64,000 bases of DNA. Origin: Paenilisteria riparia FSL S10-1204. Its GTDB lineage: Bacteria; Bacillota; Bacilli; Lactobacillales; Listeriaceae. Positions 19,620 through 30,209 of this stretch are shown here, in pieces. Both the position numbers and the translations under genes were made by a program. The stretch spans positions 24,132 through 88,131 of the forward strand of contig NZ_AODL01000016.1 of assembly GCF_000525995.1 (NCBI RefSeq), written 5' to 3'. Within the stretch, counting starts at the first letter, position 1; each line of letters opens with the position of its first letter. A model generated the notes under the pieces. That model was not told the DNA's origin and made no database searches. It saw nothing but the letters and a program-made list of their open reading frames with translations.

Positions 19620-20000
19620 ATGCAAAAAATCACATATTACTGGGCCGCATATGGTCTCATCGAACTACTCACCTATATCTTATTATTCCTCTGGCTTGGA
19701 TTTTGGCCACTAATCTTTATTCAAATTGCCTCCAGTCTTTTCGGCATTTTTATCGTAAAACGACTATGGCGCGGTATCGGGCAGAACGTAAGTGAAGGTA
19801 GAAACATAACGCCGCACCTACTAGACATGTTTTGCTTCTTCTTAGCAGGAATACTGCTCATCATTCCAGGCATCATTACCACTATCGCAGGGTTACTATT
19901 ATTTCTCCCATTCATACGTACTTGGATTAAACCGCGTCTCAGCAGGTGGGTACAACAACGAATCAATCAGGGGAATTTTACGTATTTTGATATGAAATAA
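19620..20000 (+). CDS. fxsA: FxsA-family membrane protein
   Basis: A cytoplasmic-membrane protein of about 126 residues with three to four hydrophobic segments (YGLIELLTYILLFLWLGFW, LIFIQIASSLFGIFIV and the region LLDMFCFFLAGILLIIPGIITTIAGLLLFLP). The PGIITTIAG-LLLFLP arrangement is characteristic of FxsA; the E. coli member relieves phage F exclusion by interacting with PifA, but the normal role is unknown. ATG 19620 is chosen with AGGTGG 11 bases away; an in-frame GTG at 19605 is an alternative. It lies between pyk and citZ, its usual place in Listeria. Confidence 0.85.
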   Translation: MQKITYYWAAYGLIELLTYILLFLWLGFWPLIFIQIASSLFGIFIVKRLWRGIGQNVSEGRNITPHLLDMFCFFLAGILLIIPGIITTIAGLLLFLPFIRTWIKPRLSRWVQQRINQGNFTYFDMK

Positions 20001-20049
20001 AGAGTCATTGGGTTTTCTTATCTATTTTTAGATTTACAATAAGTATCGC

Positions 20050-20080
20050 TTTACACACAGGGGTACAGGTGTGCTATAAT
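20050..20080 (+). promoter_or_regulatory. Extended -10 promoter for the DUF441-citZ-icd unit
   Basis: TATAAT at 20075-20080 is preceded by TGC, forming an extended -10. A TTTACA at 20050-20055 is 19 bases upstream. Confidence 0.5.
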
Positions 20081-20162
20081 AGGGCTACTGTGGCCAAAAT
20101 AGATTGAAGACAACAACTGACTCAAAAAATAACGGTCATTCAGGCAGAAAGGTTGTGTCTTT

Positions 20163-20624
20163 TTGTTTACAGAGAGTATGCTATTTTTATTACTATTTCT
20201 TTTACTCGGGTTGCTAGCCAAGAATAATTCTTTGATTATAGCTGTGGCAGTCGTTATCTTGCTAAAGCTTTTCCATGTGGACGGAAAAATAATGGAAACA
20301 ATCCAATCAAGAGGCATTAACTGGGGCGTGACGGTTATTACTGTTGCGATTTTAATACCGATTGCGACGGGACAAATTGGTTTTAAAGACTTACTAGACT
20401 CTTTCAAGTCAGCGGCGGGGTGGATTGGTTTAGGCGCGGGAATCGCGGTTTCCATTTTAGCGAAGAAGGGCGTTGGTTACATGGCTGTTGATCCACAAGT
20501 AACAGTATCGCTTGTGTTTGGTACTATTTTAGCGGTTGTGCTATTTCGTGGTGTGGCGGCTGGGCCAGTCATTGCAGCGGGAATTGCGTATGTACTTATG
20601 CAAGGTGTCGCTCTATTCAAATAA
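20163..20624 (+). CDS. UPF0756 / DUF441 membrane protein
   Basis: A 153-residue integral membrane protein with four or five hydrophobic segments. It has the family pattern [20 protein letters not shown] at the N-terminus, then [20 protein letters not shown] and [21 protein letters not shown] recognise the DUF441 family, found directly before citZ in Listeria; its function is unknown. The start is TTG 20163, preceded by GAAAGG about ten bases upstream. Its stop is 47 bases before citZ with no terminator between, so the two are probably co-transcribed. Confidence 0.88.
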   Translation: MFTESMLFLLLFLLLGLLAKNNSLIIAVAVVILLKLFHVDGKIMETIQSRGINWGVTVITVAILIPIATGQIGFKDLLDSFKSAAGWIGLGAGIAVSILAKKGVGYMAVDPQVTVSLVFGTILAVVLFRGVAAGPVIAAGIAYVLMQGVALFK

Positions 20625-20671
20625 TTTACATAGCAAATGATGCTAAATTCATATTGTTAGGGGGAAACAAG

Positions 20672-21793
20672 ATGACAGTTTCAAAAGGATTAGAAAATGT
20701 ATATGTGGCGGAAACGTCCATTAGCTCGATTTTAGATGATATGTTAACATATGTTGGCTACGGCATTGATGATTTAATGGCAAGTAACGCGACATTCGAA
20801 GAGGTTATTTATTTACTATGGCATTTGCGTTTACCAGATGCAGAAGAACTGGCAAAATTCACAGGAGAAATCCGCGAAAATATGGCAGTTTCTGAATCAA
20901 TTATTACAAGTTTGCGTCTGCAACACCATCAAAAGTTGCATCCAATGAGCGTTTTGCGAACAACGGTATCAATGCTTGGTGTTTTTGACACAGAAGCAGA
21001 AATGGATGACGGAGAAGCGGTTTACCGTAAAGGAATTCGCTTGCAAGCCAAAATGCCAACAATCGTTGCTGCATTTTCACGAATTCGTCGTGGCTTAGAT
21101 CCAATTCCACCACGTGATGACTTAAGTATGGCTTCCAATTTCTTGTACATGTTAACAGGAGAGGAAGCTGGCTACTTGGCAGAAGAAGCAATGAATAAAG
21201 CGCTTGTCTTACATGCCGATCATGAATTTAACGCTTCCACCTTCACAGCTCGCGTATGTGTTGCGACTTTATCCGATGTATATTCTGGCGTAACAGCTGC
21301 AATTGGCGCTCTTAAAGGCCCATTACACGGCGGTGCGAACGAACGCGTCATTGACATGCTAGAAGAAATCAAAGAAAAAGGCAATGCTCGCGAATACATT
21401 CAAAACAAAATCGACCGTAAAGAAAAAATCATGGGCTTCGGACACCGCGTTTATCAAGGTGGCGACCCACGTGCTAGTCATTTAAAAGAAATGTCCCAGA
21501 AATTAACTGCAAGAAGTGGCGAACCAGAATACTATGAAATTTCTGCAGAAGTAGAAGAAGCAGTTTGGGAGTTCAAGCATTTGAAACCAAATGTTGATTT
21601 TTATTCCGCATCTGTATACCATGCGTTAGGCATTGACCATGACTTATTCACGCTTGTTTTTGCGATGAGTCGTGTATCTGGCTGGTTGGCGCACATTTTT
21701 GAACAATATCGTGATAATCGATTGATTCGTCCACGTGCCATTTACGTTGGTCCAGAATCACGCGAATATATCCCTGTTACGGAACGGGACTAA
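20672..21793 (+). CDS. citZ: Citrate synthase
   Basis: A 373-residue citrate synthase that condenses oxaloacetate and acetyl-CoA to citrate. Catalytic regions are visible: GPLHGGANERV (active-site histidine), the MGFGHRVYQGGDPRA block (second histidine), and the late aspartate region VDFYSASVYHALGI. The start ATG 20672 follows AGGGGGAA. It is followed after 20 bases by icd, giving the oxidative half of the citrate cycle that supplies 2-oxoglutarate for glutamate; mdh does not follow, unlike in Bacillus. Confidence 0.96.
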   Translation: MTVSKGLENVYVAETSISSILDDMLTYVGYGIDDLMASNATFEEVIYLLWHLRLPDAEELAKFTGEIRENMAVSESIITSLRLQHHQKLHPMSVLRTTVSMLGVFDTEAEMDDGEAVYRKGIRLQAKMPTIVAAFSRIRRGLDPIPPRDDLSMASNFLYMLTGEEAGYLAEEAMNKALVLHADHEFNASTFTARVCVATLSDVYSGVTAAIGALKGPLHGGANERVIDMLEEIKEKGNAREYIQNKIDRKEKIMGFGHRVYQGGDPRASHLKEMSQKLTARSGEPEYYEISAEVEEAVWEFKHLKPNVDFYSASVYHALGIDHDLFTLVFAMSRVSGWLAHIFEQYRDNRLIRPRAIYVGPESREYIPVTERD

Positions 21794-21813
21794 AATAGAA
21801 GGAGGAAATTGAT

Positions 21814-23082
21814 TTGACACAAGGTGAAAAAATTCAAGTTGTAGACGGCGTATTACAAACACCAAACAATCCAGTGATTCCATTTATTGAAGGAGACGGC
21901 ACAGGTCCAGATATTTGGCGTGCATCCAAGCGCGTATTGGACGAAGCTGTGAAAAAAGCATACAACGGTGAAAAAGCAATTGCTTGGAAAGAAGTTTTGG
22001 CTGGTGAAAAGGCATTTAATGAAACCGGCGAATGGTTGCCACAAGCGACTTTAGATACGATTGATGAATTTCTCATTGCAATCAAAGGACCACTGACAAC
22101 ACCAATCGGCGGTGGCATTCGTTCACTTAACGTGGCGTTACGCCAAGAATTAGATTTATACGTTTGCTTGCGTCCAGTTCGCTATTTCACGGGTGTGCCT
22201 TCTCCTGTGAAGCGCCCAGAAGATACGGATATGGTGATTTTCCGTGAGAACACAGAAGATATTTACGCAGGAATCGAGTTCAAAGAAGGTAGCGAAGAAG
22301 CGAAGAAATTAATCGACTTCCTAAAAACAGAATTTGGCGTAAATAAAATCCGTTTTCCAGAAACATCAGGAATCGGTGTGAAACCTGTTTCTAAAGAAGG
22401 AACAGAACGCTTGGTCCGCGCGGCAATTGCGTATGCGATTAAAGAAAATCGTAAATCCGTGACGCTTGTGCATAAAGGCAACATTATGAAATTCACAGAA
22501 GGCGCATTTAAAACATGGGGCTACGAGCTTGCAGAACGCGAATTTGGCGATCAAGTATTCACTTGGGCGGAATATGACCGTATTGTGGAAGCAGAAGGCG
22601 CAGATGCGGCGAACGCGAAACAAGATGCGGCCGTAGCTGCTGGGAAAATCCTTATCAAAGATTCTATCGCAGACATTTTCTTACAACAAATTTTGACACG
22701 TCCTGCAGAATTTGATGTTGTCGCGACGATGAACTTGAACGGCGATTATATTTCTGATGCACTAGCTGCTCAAGTCGGCGGTATCGGTATTGCGCCAGGC
22801 GCGAACATCAACTACCAAACAGGTCATGCCATTTTTGAAGCAACACATGGTACAGCACCAAAATATGCGAACCTAGACAAAGTAAACCCATCCTCCGTCA
22901 TTCTTTCTGGTACATTATTGCTAGAACATATTGGCTGGGGCGAGGCTGCAGAGCTTATTATCAAATCCATGGAAAAAACAATCGCCGACAAAACGGTCAC
23001 ATACGACTTTGCTCGTTTGATGGACGGTGCAACAGAAGTAAAATGTTCTGAATTTGCCGATGCGCTAATTCGTAATTTCTAA
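21814..23082 (+). CDS. icd: Isocitrate dehydrogenase (NADP)
   Basis: A 422-residue isocitrate dehydrogenase that decarboxylates isocitrate to 2-oxoglutarate. Key blocks are [36 protein letters not shown] written here in part ([13 protein letters not shown], substrate and phosphorylation-loop region), the catalytic [19 protein letters not shown], and [19 protein letters not shown], which binds the cofactor. The start is TTG 21814 behind GGAGGAAA. It forms an operon with citZ and ends at a clear terminator. Length and residues are normal. Confidence 0.96.
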   Translation: MTQGEKIQVVDGVLQTPNNPVIPFIEGDGTGPDIWRASKRVLDEAVKKAYNGEKAIAWKEVLAGEKAFNETGEWLPQATLDTIDEFLIAIKGPLTTPIGGGIRSLNVALRQELDLYVCLRPVRYFTGVPSPVKRPEDTDMVIFRENTEDIYAGIEFKEGSEEAKKLIDFLKTEFGVNKIRFPETSGIGVKPVSKEGTERLVRAAIAYAIKENRKSVTLVHKGNIMKFTEGAFKTWGYELAEREFGDQVFTWAEYDRIVEAEGADAANAKQDAAVAAGKILIKDSIADIFLQQILTRPAEFDVVATMNLNGDYISDALAAQVGGIGIAPGANINYQTGHAIFEATHGTAPKYANLDKVNPSSVILSGTLLLEHIGWGEAAELIIKSMEKTIADKTVTYDFARLMDGATEVKCSEFADALIRNF

Positions 23083-23087
23083 AAAGC

Positions 23088-23124
23088 AAAAACCGTGTTT
23101 TCGTTCCTACGAGACACGGTTTTT
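23088..23124 (+). terminator. Intrinsic terminator after citZ-icd
   Basis: AAAAACCGTG pairs perfectly with CACGGTTTTT around a 17-base loop. Confidence 0.9.
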
Positions 23125-23216
23125 ATTTGTGCAAAGGCCTTTCGAAGTACGGGCGAATTCCAAGTAACTATGGTAAAATAGACATAATGAGCGCAAAATT
23201 TGGAGGAGGAATCCCT

Positions 23217-25845
23217 ATGAATAAATTAGTATTAATCGATGGAAACAGTATCGCGAATCGTGCCTTTTATGCTTTGCCACTTTTAAGTAATGATAAAGGT
23301 GTGTACACGAATGCGGTATATGGTTTTGCGATGATGTTAATGAACGTCTTAGAAAGAGAACAACCAGATCATGTATTAGTCGCTTTTGATGCGGGAAAAA
23401 CGACTTTTAGACACAGTCAATATAAAGAATATAAAGGCGGTCGCCAAAAAACACCGAGCGAGCTATCCGAACAATTCCCATTCATTCGTGAACTTTTAGA
23501 TGCGTATTCCATTCCACGTTATGAACTTGTGAATTACGAAGCCGATGATATTATTGGCACGCTAACAAAAGAAGCTGAAAAAGCGGATTTAGAAGTCGTT
23601 GTTATTACCGGAGACCGGGATTTAACACAACTCGCGAGTCCCAAAACCACCGTTTTTATTACTAAAAAAGGTATTACTGACATGGAAGAAAACACACCGG
23701 CGAGTCTCAAAGAAAAATATGACTTAACTCCCGAGCAAATCATTGATATGAAAGGCTTGATGGGCGATTCATCGGATAATATTCCCGGCATTCCAGGCGT
23801 TGGTGAGAAAACAGCATTGAAACTATTACATCAATTTGGCACAGTGGAAGAAGTCTTAGCGAATGCGGACCAAATATCAGGCAAGAAACTCCAAGAAAAA
23901 GTACAAGACAACAAAGAATCAGCCATCATGAGTAAAGAATTAGCAACAATCAACACCGATTCACCACTAGAAATCAAGATTACTGACACAAAATATAACG
24001 GCTACGATACCGAAAAAGTCATTCCACTACTGAAAGAACTCGGTTTTGCGACACTGTTAAAGAATTTGCAAGGCGATGTTGCTGAAACTGACAAAACACT
24101 GGAAAATATTCCATTCGAAATCGTGCAAGAGATTACAGACGCACATTTTGAGGATACAATGGCACTCTACGTAGAATTAGACAACGATAATTACCATACG
24201 GCGCCATTCATCGGCATCGCGATTCAGTCCAAAAAAGGCGTCTACTTTGCCAACGAAGAAGCTGTAAAACAATCACCGGCCTTCCAGACATGGCTAGAAG
24301 ACGAATCAAAAGAAAAAACCGTCTATGACGCCAAAAAAACAATTGTCGGCCTATCGAAATTCGATATTGCCGTTGCAGGAATAACATTCGACATCATGCT
24401 TGCCTCCTACTTACTAAACCCGTCAGATACCATCGATGACTTCGCAAGTGTGGCCATTAGTCATGATTATGACGCGGTGAACACAGACGAATCCATTTAC
24501 GGAAAAGGCGCTAAACGAGCTATCCCAGCCGAAGAAATCGTCGCAGAACATCTTGCCAGAAAAGTAACCGCAGTCGCAGAACTCGAAAAGAAAATGCGAA
24601 ACTGAATTAGAAAATAACGAGCAATTAGCACTTTTTGAAGACCTAGAATTACCGTTATCCAAAGTCCTTGCGAAAATGGAAATGTACGGCGTAAAAGTCG
24701 ATATTGCACGTTTAGAAGATATGAAAGTAGAACTGGCAGGCCGCTTGAGTGAACTTGAGAAAACCATTCACGAATATGCCGGCTCCGAATTCAACATCAA
24801 CTCGCCGAAACAGTTAGGCGTTATCCTTTTTGAAAACCTAGGATTACCAGCAGAAAAGAAAACGAAGACAGGCTATTCCACATCCGCCGACGTCTTAGAA
24901 AAGCTTTCAGGCGCGCATCCAATTATCGAGAGCATCTTAATGTACCGCCAGTTGGGCAAACTACAATCTACCTACATCGAAGGCTTGCTAAAAGTAACAC
25001 ATCAAGACACGCAAAAAGTCTACACACGATTTAACCAAACCTTAGCGCAAACAGGTCGTTTAAGCTCTGTAGACCCGAACTTGCAAAACATACCAATTCG
25101 CCTAGAAGAAGGTCGCAAAATCCGTCAAGTATTCGTTCCATCCGAAGCCGGTTGGAAAATCTTTTCCGCGGATTATTCGCAAGTTGAGCTTCGCGTTTTA
25201 GCCCATATTTCCGGTGACGAGAACTTGCAATACGCCTTCCAGCATGATTATGATATTCATACAAAAACGGCAATGGATGTTTTTCATGTGGAGCAAGAAG
25301 AAGTCGATTCTCTCATGCGCCGCCAAGCTAAAGCTGTGAACTTTGGAATCGTGTATGGCATCAGTGATTACGGCTTATCGCAGAATCTGGGTATCACCCG
25401 CAAAGACGCGCGCGATTTTATCGATCGATATTTCGTCAGTTATCCTGCTGTGAAAGAATACATGGAAGAAATTGTTCGCTCTGCCAAGGAGAAAGGCTAT
25501 GTGGAAACAATTTTGCATCGCCGTCGTTACATCCCTGAAATTACAAGCCGCAACTTTAATGTGCGTGGTTTTGCAGAACGGACAGCAATGAACACGCCAA
25601 TCCAAGGTAGCGCCGCCGATATCATTAAGAAAGCGATGATTCTAATGAGCGACCGCCTTATTGAAGAGAAGCTTGAAGCACGCCTTTTATTGCAAGTACA
25701 CGATGAATTAATTTTTGAAGCACCAGAAGATGAAATTGCAAAACTCGAAGAAATCGTACCAGATGTCATGGAAAACGCCGTTAAACTCGCGGTTCCACTA
25801 AAAGTCGATAGTGCATTTGGCGATACGTGGTACGACGCTAAATAA
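23217..25845 (+). CDS. polA: DNA polymerase I (one-base frameshift in this sequence)
   Basis: Repair and Okazaki-maturation polymerase, 875 residues after correction. It has an N-terminal 5'-nuclease domain (MNKLVLIDGNSIANRAFYAL, with YEADDIIGTL and VITGDRDLTQL), a central 3'-exonuclease-like domain that appears to lack the metal-binding acidic residues, and a polymerase domain with motif A (DYSQVELRVLAHISGD), motif B (RRQAKAVNFGIVYG) and motif C (VHDELIFE). The frame breaks near 24599-24601, where CGAAACTG should read CGAACTG to continue KMRTELENNEQLALF. The run is only three A long, so this is less typical of homopolymer error. The start ATG 23217 follows GGAGGAGG. Confidence 0.94.
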
Positions 25846-25866
25846 CAGAAGCAAGGAGTTAAAAAC

Positions 25867-26688
25867 ATGCCTGAATTACCAGAAGTAGAAAACGTTCGCG
25901 CAACGTTAGCAGAACTCGTCGTTGGTAAAAAAATCGATTGCGTTTCTGTCGGTGTTCCCAAAATGATTGTAGGAATGCCAGCCGAAGCTTTCATAGATAA
26001 CATGATAGACCAACAAATTGAAGCCGTACGCCGTCGCGGTAAATTCTTACTCATCGATACGACAGACGGCACGCTATTATCGCATCTACGAATGGAAGGA
26101 AAGTACCGTCTAAACAACGCAAGCGACCCTGTAGACAAGCATACCCACGTCATTTTCCATTTCACAGATGACACCGAACTGCGCTACCTCGACGTCCGCA
26201 AATTCGGTACGATGGAGCTTGTTCCAAAACACCAAGAAGACACAACGAAATCGATTCAAAAATTAGGACCCGAACCACTTTCTGCGAATTTTGAAAAGAA
26301 ATCATTCGGCACAAAACTTCAAAAATCCGGACGCGCCGTCAAAACGGTATTATTGGATCAAAGCTTAGTAGCAGGCATCGGCAACATTTATGCGGATGAA
26401 ATATGCTTTCAAGCGAAAGTCTTGCCAGAACGACCGGCGAACACGTTAAAACCAGCCGAAATCACAAGACTTTACGATAGCACAAAAGCCATTATGACCG
26501 AAGCCGTCGCACTTGGCGGCTCCACTATCCGAACATACGTTAACTCACAAGGAAAAATTGGCGGTTACCAAGAGAAACTCCAAGTATACGGCGAAAAAGG
26601 AAATCCATGCCCACGATGCGGCACACAGATTGTAAAAATAAAACTAAACGGCAGGGGCACGCATTTTTGCCCGAAATGTCAAAAGTAG
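25867..26688 (+). CDS. mutM: Formamidopyrimidine-DNA glycosylase
   Basis: Bifunctional base-excision repair enzyme (273 residues) that removes 8-oxoguanine and cuts the abasic strand. The catalytic N-terminus is PELPEVENVRATL, with Pro2 as nucleophile after methionine removal and Glu3; the helix-two-turn-helix includes QSLVAGIGNIYADE. The C-terminal zinc finger has four cysteines (CPRCGTQIV and THFCPKC). The start ATG 25867 follows AAGGAG. It lies between polA and coaE with short gaps, so it is likely part of the polA operon. Confidence 0.97.
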   Translation: MPELPEVENVRATLAELVVGKKIDCVSVGVPKMIVGMPAEAFIDNMIDQQIEAVRRRGKFLLIDTTDGTLLSHLRMEGKYRLNNASDPVDKHTHVIFHFTDDTELRYLDVRKFGTMELVPKHQEDTTKSIQKLGPEPLSANFEKKSFGTKLQKSGRAVKTVLLDQSLVAGIGNIYADEICFQAKVLPERPANTLKPAEITRLYDSTKAIMTEAVALGGSTIRTYVNSQGKIGGYQEKLQVYGEKGNPCPRCGTQIVKIKLNGRGTHFCPKCQK

Positions 26689-26700
26689 GTGGAAATCCAT

Positions 26701-27303
26701 ATGACAACAATTATAGGTCTCACAGGCGGTATTGCAAGCGGCAAGAGTACGGTTAGTAAAATGCTACAAAGAGCAGGCTACCCAGTCGTGGATGCTGACA
26801 TAGCTGCCCGTGAAGTTGTCAAAAAAGATAGTCTTGGCGCACAACAAATCAAAGAAGCATTTGGCTCGGGAGTTTTTCAAGCAGACGGGGAGTTAGATCG
26901 ATCCAAATTAGGCAATATTATTTTCCATGATGCCGAGAAGCGAGAGAAATTAAATGCCATTGTACACCCGTTAGTGAAACAGTGGATGCTTGCCGAGCAA
27001 GAACAGCATATGGCGAATGGCGCCAAAACAATTATTTTAGACATCCCACTACTATTTGAAAGTCATTTAGAAGATATGGTTCAGCAAATTGTTGTTGTGT
27101 CTGTAGACGAAAACACCCAGATATCCCGCTTAATGGAACGTAACAAACTAACAAAAACCGATGCCCAAGCACGTATGGCAAGCCAAATGCCCCTACATGA
27201 GAAAGTAAGACGCGCTGATGTCGTTATTGATAACGCAGGCAGTTTAGCAGAAACAGAGCAACAAGTAGAAGCACTCATGCAAACTTTTGAAAGTAGAAGC
27301 TAG
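26701..27303 (+). CDS. coaE: Dephospho-CoA kinase
   Basis: A 200-residue P-loop kinase that phosphorylates the ribose 3'-hydroxyl of dephospho-CoA, the last step of coenzyme A synthesis. It has Walker A GLTGGIASGKST at residues 6-17, the DADIAAREVV substrate region (about 32-41) and DIPLLFE (about 110). I prefer ATG 26701, eight bases after TAGGTGG, over the in-frame upstream GTG at 26689. It follows mutM directly with no terminator. Confidence 0.96.
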   Translation: MTTIIGLTGGIASGKSTVSKMLQRAGYPVVDADIAAREVVKKDSLGAQQIKEAFGSGVFQADGELDRSKLGNIIFHDAEKREKLNAIVHPLVKQWMLAEQEQHMANGAKTIILDIPLLFESHLEDMVQQIVVVSVDENTQISRLMERNKLTKTDAQARMASQMPLHEKVRRADVVIDNAGSLAETEQQVEALMQTFESRS

Positions 27304-27317
27304 TGAGGTAGTCGTGG

Positions 27318-27323
27318 TATACT
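27318..27323 (+). promoter_or_regulatory. Possible extended -10 promoter for nrdR-dnaB-dnaI
   Basis: TGG followed by TATACT at 27318-27323, about 30 bases before nrdR; no good -35 is seen, which an extended -10 can tolerate. Confidence 0.35.
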
Positions 27324-27353
27324 AAGAAAAAGACGAACAAGGAGTGGATGAAA

Positions 27354-27818
27354 ATGAGATGCCCATCTTGTAAAGGCAACGGCTCACGTGTTGTCGATTC
27401 GCGACCAGCAGATGATGGCAATTCCATTCGACGACGCAGAGAATGCGAAACATGTGGCTTTCGCTTTACAACTTTTGAAAAGGTAGAAGAAAGTCCATTA
27501 ATCGTCGTGAAAAAAGATGGCGCGCGCGAAGAATTTGCCAGAGATAAAATATTGCGAGGGCTTATTCGAGCTTGTGAAAAACGACCAGTTTCTGTCGAAC
27601 AATTGGAAGGCGTTGTTAATGAAGTGGAACGTGAACTGCGCAGCATTGGAGAAAGTGAAGTGTCCTCGCATTTAATTGGTGAGAAATTAATGGATAAATT
27701 AGCAACATTAGACGAAGTTGCTTATGTTCGTTTTGCCTCCGTGTACCGCCAGTTTAGGGATATTAGTGTTTTTGTAGAAGAACTCAAAGAATTAATGGAT
27801 CGTACGAAAAACGACTAG
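27354..27818 (+). CDS. nrdR: Transcriptional repressor NrdR
   Basis: A 154-residue zinc-ribbon and ATP-cone repressor of ribonucleotide reductase genes. The zinc ribbon has CPSC and CETCGF (about residues 3-6 and 31-36), with an [13 protein letters not shown] basic segment between. The ATP-cone follows ([20 protein letters not shown]). I choose ATG 27354 because the family begins MRCP and AAGGAG lies at a suitable distance; ATG 27348 would sit too close to it. It precedes dnaB and dnaI, the standard Firmicutes arrangement. Confidence 0.95.
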   Translation: MRCPSCKGNGSRVVDSRPADDGNSIRRRRECETCGFRFTTFEKVEESPLIVVKKDGAREEFARDKILRGLIRACEKRPVSVEQLEGVVNEVERELRSIGESEVSSHLIGEKLMDKLATLDEVAYVRFASVYRQFRDISVFVEELKELMDRTKND

Positions 27819-27832
27819 AAAGGTGAGAAAAC

Positions 27833-29227
27833 GTGGCAGAATTTTGGATGGAATTACAGCCAGTAGATAGTTATCAAGTCAAAGCAAGCGGTATGCTGTC
27901 TCCGAACGACCGCAATATCTTGACATTTTTGTACCAGCCGTTGATGGGCGCAGAATGCTTGGCGCTATATGACACGCTGACAACAGAAGTCGAAGAAAAT
28001 CGCCTTTGGTCGGAGAGTCATAGTCATACACAGTTGCTAAATCTGCTCGGAATTAGTCTGTCTAACTTGTTTCAAGCACGTTTGAAGCTGGAGGGGCTAG
28101 GCTTGCTGCGAAGCTTTGTTCGCACAAACGGTGAGTCCCGCCACTACATATATGAAATCGCGGCACCACTTTCACCAGAACAATTTTTCTCCGACGGCCT
28201 GCTAAACATTTATTTATATAGCAAAATTGGGAACGCGCAATATCAACGCTTACGCCGTTTTTTCTCTGATGCACCGCGCGAAGAAATTGGCTTTGATGAA
28301 GTGACGCGATCATTTCAAGATGTTTTTGAGACATTTAACGGTAGTGAATTACCAGTAAGCGCTCCAGAAATTGGTGAACCTGTTGGGCGTGCCACATCGC
28401 AAGGCATTTCTTTGGATGATAAAAGCTTTGATTTCTCGGTCATGTTGCAAAGTTTATCGCCGACGATGTTATCCCGACAAGCAATAAACGAGGAAGTACG
28501 CGCTTGTATTTTGAAATTGCATGCGATTTATGCGATAACTGAGCTTGATATGGTGCATTATTTATATCGCTCCGTTCAATCTGATGGTTCACTAGACTTG
28601 GATTACTTACGAAAAATCGTTCGCGATGGCTATCAGTTACAGCATCAACGCTTGCCAGAACTTAAAGTAAGAACCAAGAAACCCATGGCAAACAAAGAGC
28701 AACCACGCGTATCAAGACCTGAAGACACCGCTGATATCGAAGCGCTTCAGGCATATCTCGACACCATTACTCCCTATCAATTATTAGTCGATATAAGCGA
28801 TGGTGCTGTTCCCGCTGAAACCGATTTAAAAACGGTCGATGAAGTTATGACACAGCAAAACTTACCAATCCCAGTCATGAATGTCCTCATCGAATATGTC
28901 TTACTCCGCCTAGATGGCAAAATCGCCAAAAATTTCATGATGACTATTGCTGCTCATTGGAAACGCAAGAAAATTCAAACCGCAAAAGAGGCCATGGAAC
29001 TTGCTTGGGCAGAACATGAAAAATACAAGAAACTCCAAGAAGAAGGCACAAAAGCAACCCCTGCAAACAATCGCAAATTTAATAAAACAGGCAGAAAAGA
29101 AGTATTACCAGACTGGTTTGATAAAGAAGAAGTGGCTCCCGCACAGCAAGCGATGACAACGCGCGAGAAATCAACGCTCGACAAACAAGTAGCCGAAATG
29201 AAGAGACGACTAAAAGAAGGTAGGTGA
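27833..29227 (+). CDS. dnaB: Replication initiation and membrane attachment protein DnaB
   Basis: Firmicutes primosome protein DnaB (not the helicase), 464 residues, which loads the replicative helicase with DnaD and DnaI and attaches the origin to the membrane. The N-terminal winged-helix region begins FWMELQPVDSYQVKASG. The C-terminal DnaD-like domain includes NVLIEYVLLRLDGKIAKNFM and IAAHWKRKKIQTAKEAMELA, followed by a charged, probably disordered tail. The start is GTG 27833 with AAAGGTGAG upstream. The stop overlaps the ribosome-binding region of dnaI. Confidence 0.93.
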   Translation: MAEFWMELQPVDSYQVKASGMLSPNDRNILTFLYQPLMGAECLALYDTLTTEVEENRLWSESHSHTQLLNLLGISLSNLFQARLKLEGLGLLRSFVRTNGESRHYIYEIAAPLSPEQFFSDGLLNIYLYSKIGNAQYQRLRRFFSDAPREEIGFDEVTRSFQDVFETFNGSELPVSAPEIGEPVGRATSQGISLDDKSFDFSVMLQSLSPTMLSRQAINEEVRACILKLHAIYAITELDMVHYLYRSVQSDGSLDLDYLRKIVRDGYQLQHQRLPELKVRTKKPMANKEQPRVSRPEDTADIEALQAYLDTITPYQLLVDISDGAVPAETDLKTVDEVMTQQNLPIPVMNVLIEYVLLRLDGKIAKNFMMTIAAHWKRKKIQTAKEAMELAWAEHEKYKKLQEEGTKATPANNRKFNKTGRKEVLPDWFDKEEVAPAQQAMTTREKSTLDKQVAEMKRRLKEGR

Positions 29228-29232
29228 TACGT

Positions 29233-30156
29233 ATGGATAAAATCGAACGAACATTAGGACAATTATTCCAAGGCCGCGACTTTGAAAAACAATATGAGGC
29301 GCTAAAACAACAAGTTTTCGCCTATGAGCCAGTCAAAGCATTTTTACAAGAAAATCAGTCCGATTTAAATGAACAAATCATCAACCAAAACCTATCCAAA
29401 CTATATGAATTCATGACAGAACATCAAAAATATCGAGACAAACAAGACACCTTAATGCCTGGCTATGCGCCAAGGCTTAGCCTGGATGGGGAATACATCA
29501 CCGTCACATATTATCCAACAGAAGAAAAAATCCAAGCAGACCGCCAGCGTGCCGTCGAAAAACGAATCCGTTCGCTATATATGCCAAAACAAATTATGGA
29601 AGCAACATTGGACGATTTCACAATCGATAACGAATCGCGTAGCGCCGCCTTTTTATCAGCCGGCGAATTCCTAAGCACATACCAACAAGGCACAACAGGC
29701 ATGCAAAAAGGGCTATATATTCACGGTAGTTTCGGTACGGGGAAATCATTCTTACTTGGTGCCATTGCAAAAGATTTAGCGTTAAAAGGGATCTCTTCCA
29801 CATTGGTTTACTTACCAGAATTCATGCGTGAAATCAAGCAGTCGATTGCAGATAACAGTGTCGGCGAGAAAATCCAATTTGCTAAAGAAACAGATATTTT
29901 GATGTTAGACGATATCGGTGCAGAATCGATGACAACATGGACCCGCGATGAGGTACTTGGCGCGATTTTGCAATTTAGAATGCAAGAAGAACTCCCGACA
30001 TTCTTTTCTTCTAATTACAGTATGGAACAACTAGAAAGCCACTTGATGTTCTCCAATAACGGAAATGAAGAACGAATGAAAGCACGTCGAATCATGGAGC
30101 GAATTCGCTATCTGGCAACAGAAGTAGAATTGGACGGCAGAAATCGACGCTATTAA
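29233..30156 (+). CDS. dnaI: Primosomal protein DnaI, helicase loader
   Basis: AAA+ ATPase of 307 residues that loads the replicative helicase at the origin. The N-terminal helicase-binding region (about 1-130) is followed by the ATPase with Walker A GSFGTGKSF (about residues 168-176), Walker B ILMLDDIGAES (about 220-230) and the sensor region TFFSSNYSMEQLESH. I prefer ATG 29233, with AAGGTAGG upstream, over the frame's earlier GTG at 29224. It follows dnaB by five bases. Confidence 0.95.
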   Translation: MDKIERTLGQLFQGRDFEKQYEALKQQVFAYEPVKAFLQENQSDLNEQIINQNLSKLYEFMTEHQKYRDKQDTLMPGYAPRLSLDGEYITVTYYPTEEKIQADRQRAVEKRIRSLYMPKQIMEATLDDFTIDNESRSAAFLSAGEFLSTYQQGTTGMQKGLYIHGSFGTGKSFLLGAIAKDLALKGISSTLVYLPEFMREIKQSIADNSVGEKIQFAKETDILMLDDIGAESMTTWTRDEVLGAILQFRMQEELPTFFSSNYSMEQLESHLMFSNNGNEERMKARRIMERIRYLATEVELDGRNRRY

Positions 30157-30174
30157 TTTTTTTAGTAGAAAAGC

Positions 30175-30203
30175 TTGCCATTTCACAAAATCCGTTTTAT
30201 AAT
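30175..30203 (+). promoter_or_regulatory. Promoter of thrS
   Basis: TTGCCA (30175-30180), exactly 17 bases, then TATAAT (30198-30203). It drives the T-box leader of thrS. Confidence 0.8.
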
Positions 30204-30209
30204 ACTAGT

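Noticed and set aside
20051..20455. 134-codon reverse frame over the DUF441 gene
   Set aside because: It overlaps a recognised membrane-protein gene and the upstream promoter, and its translation shows no domain pattern.
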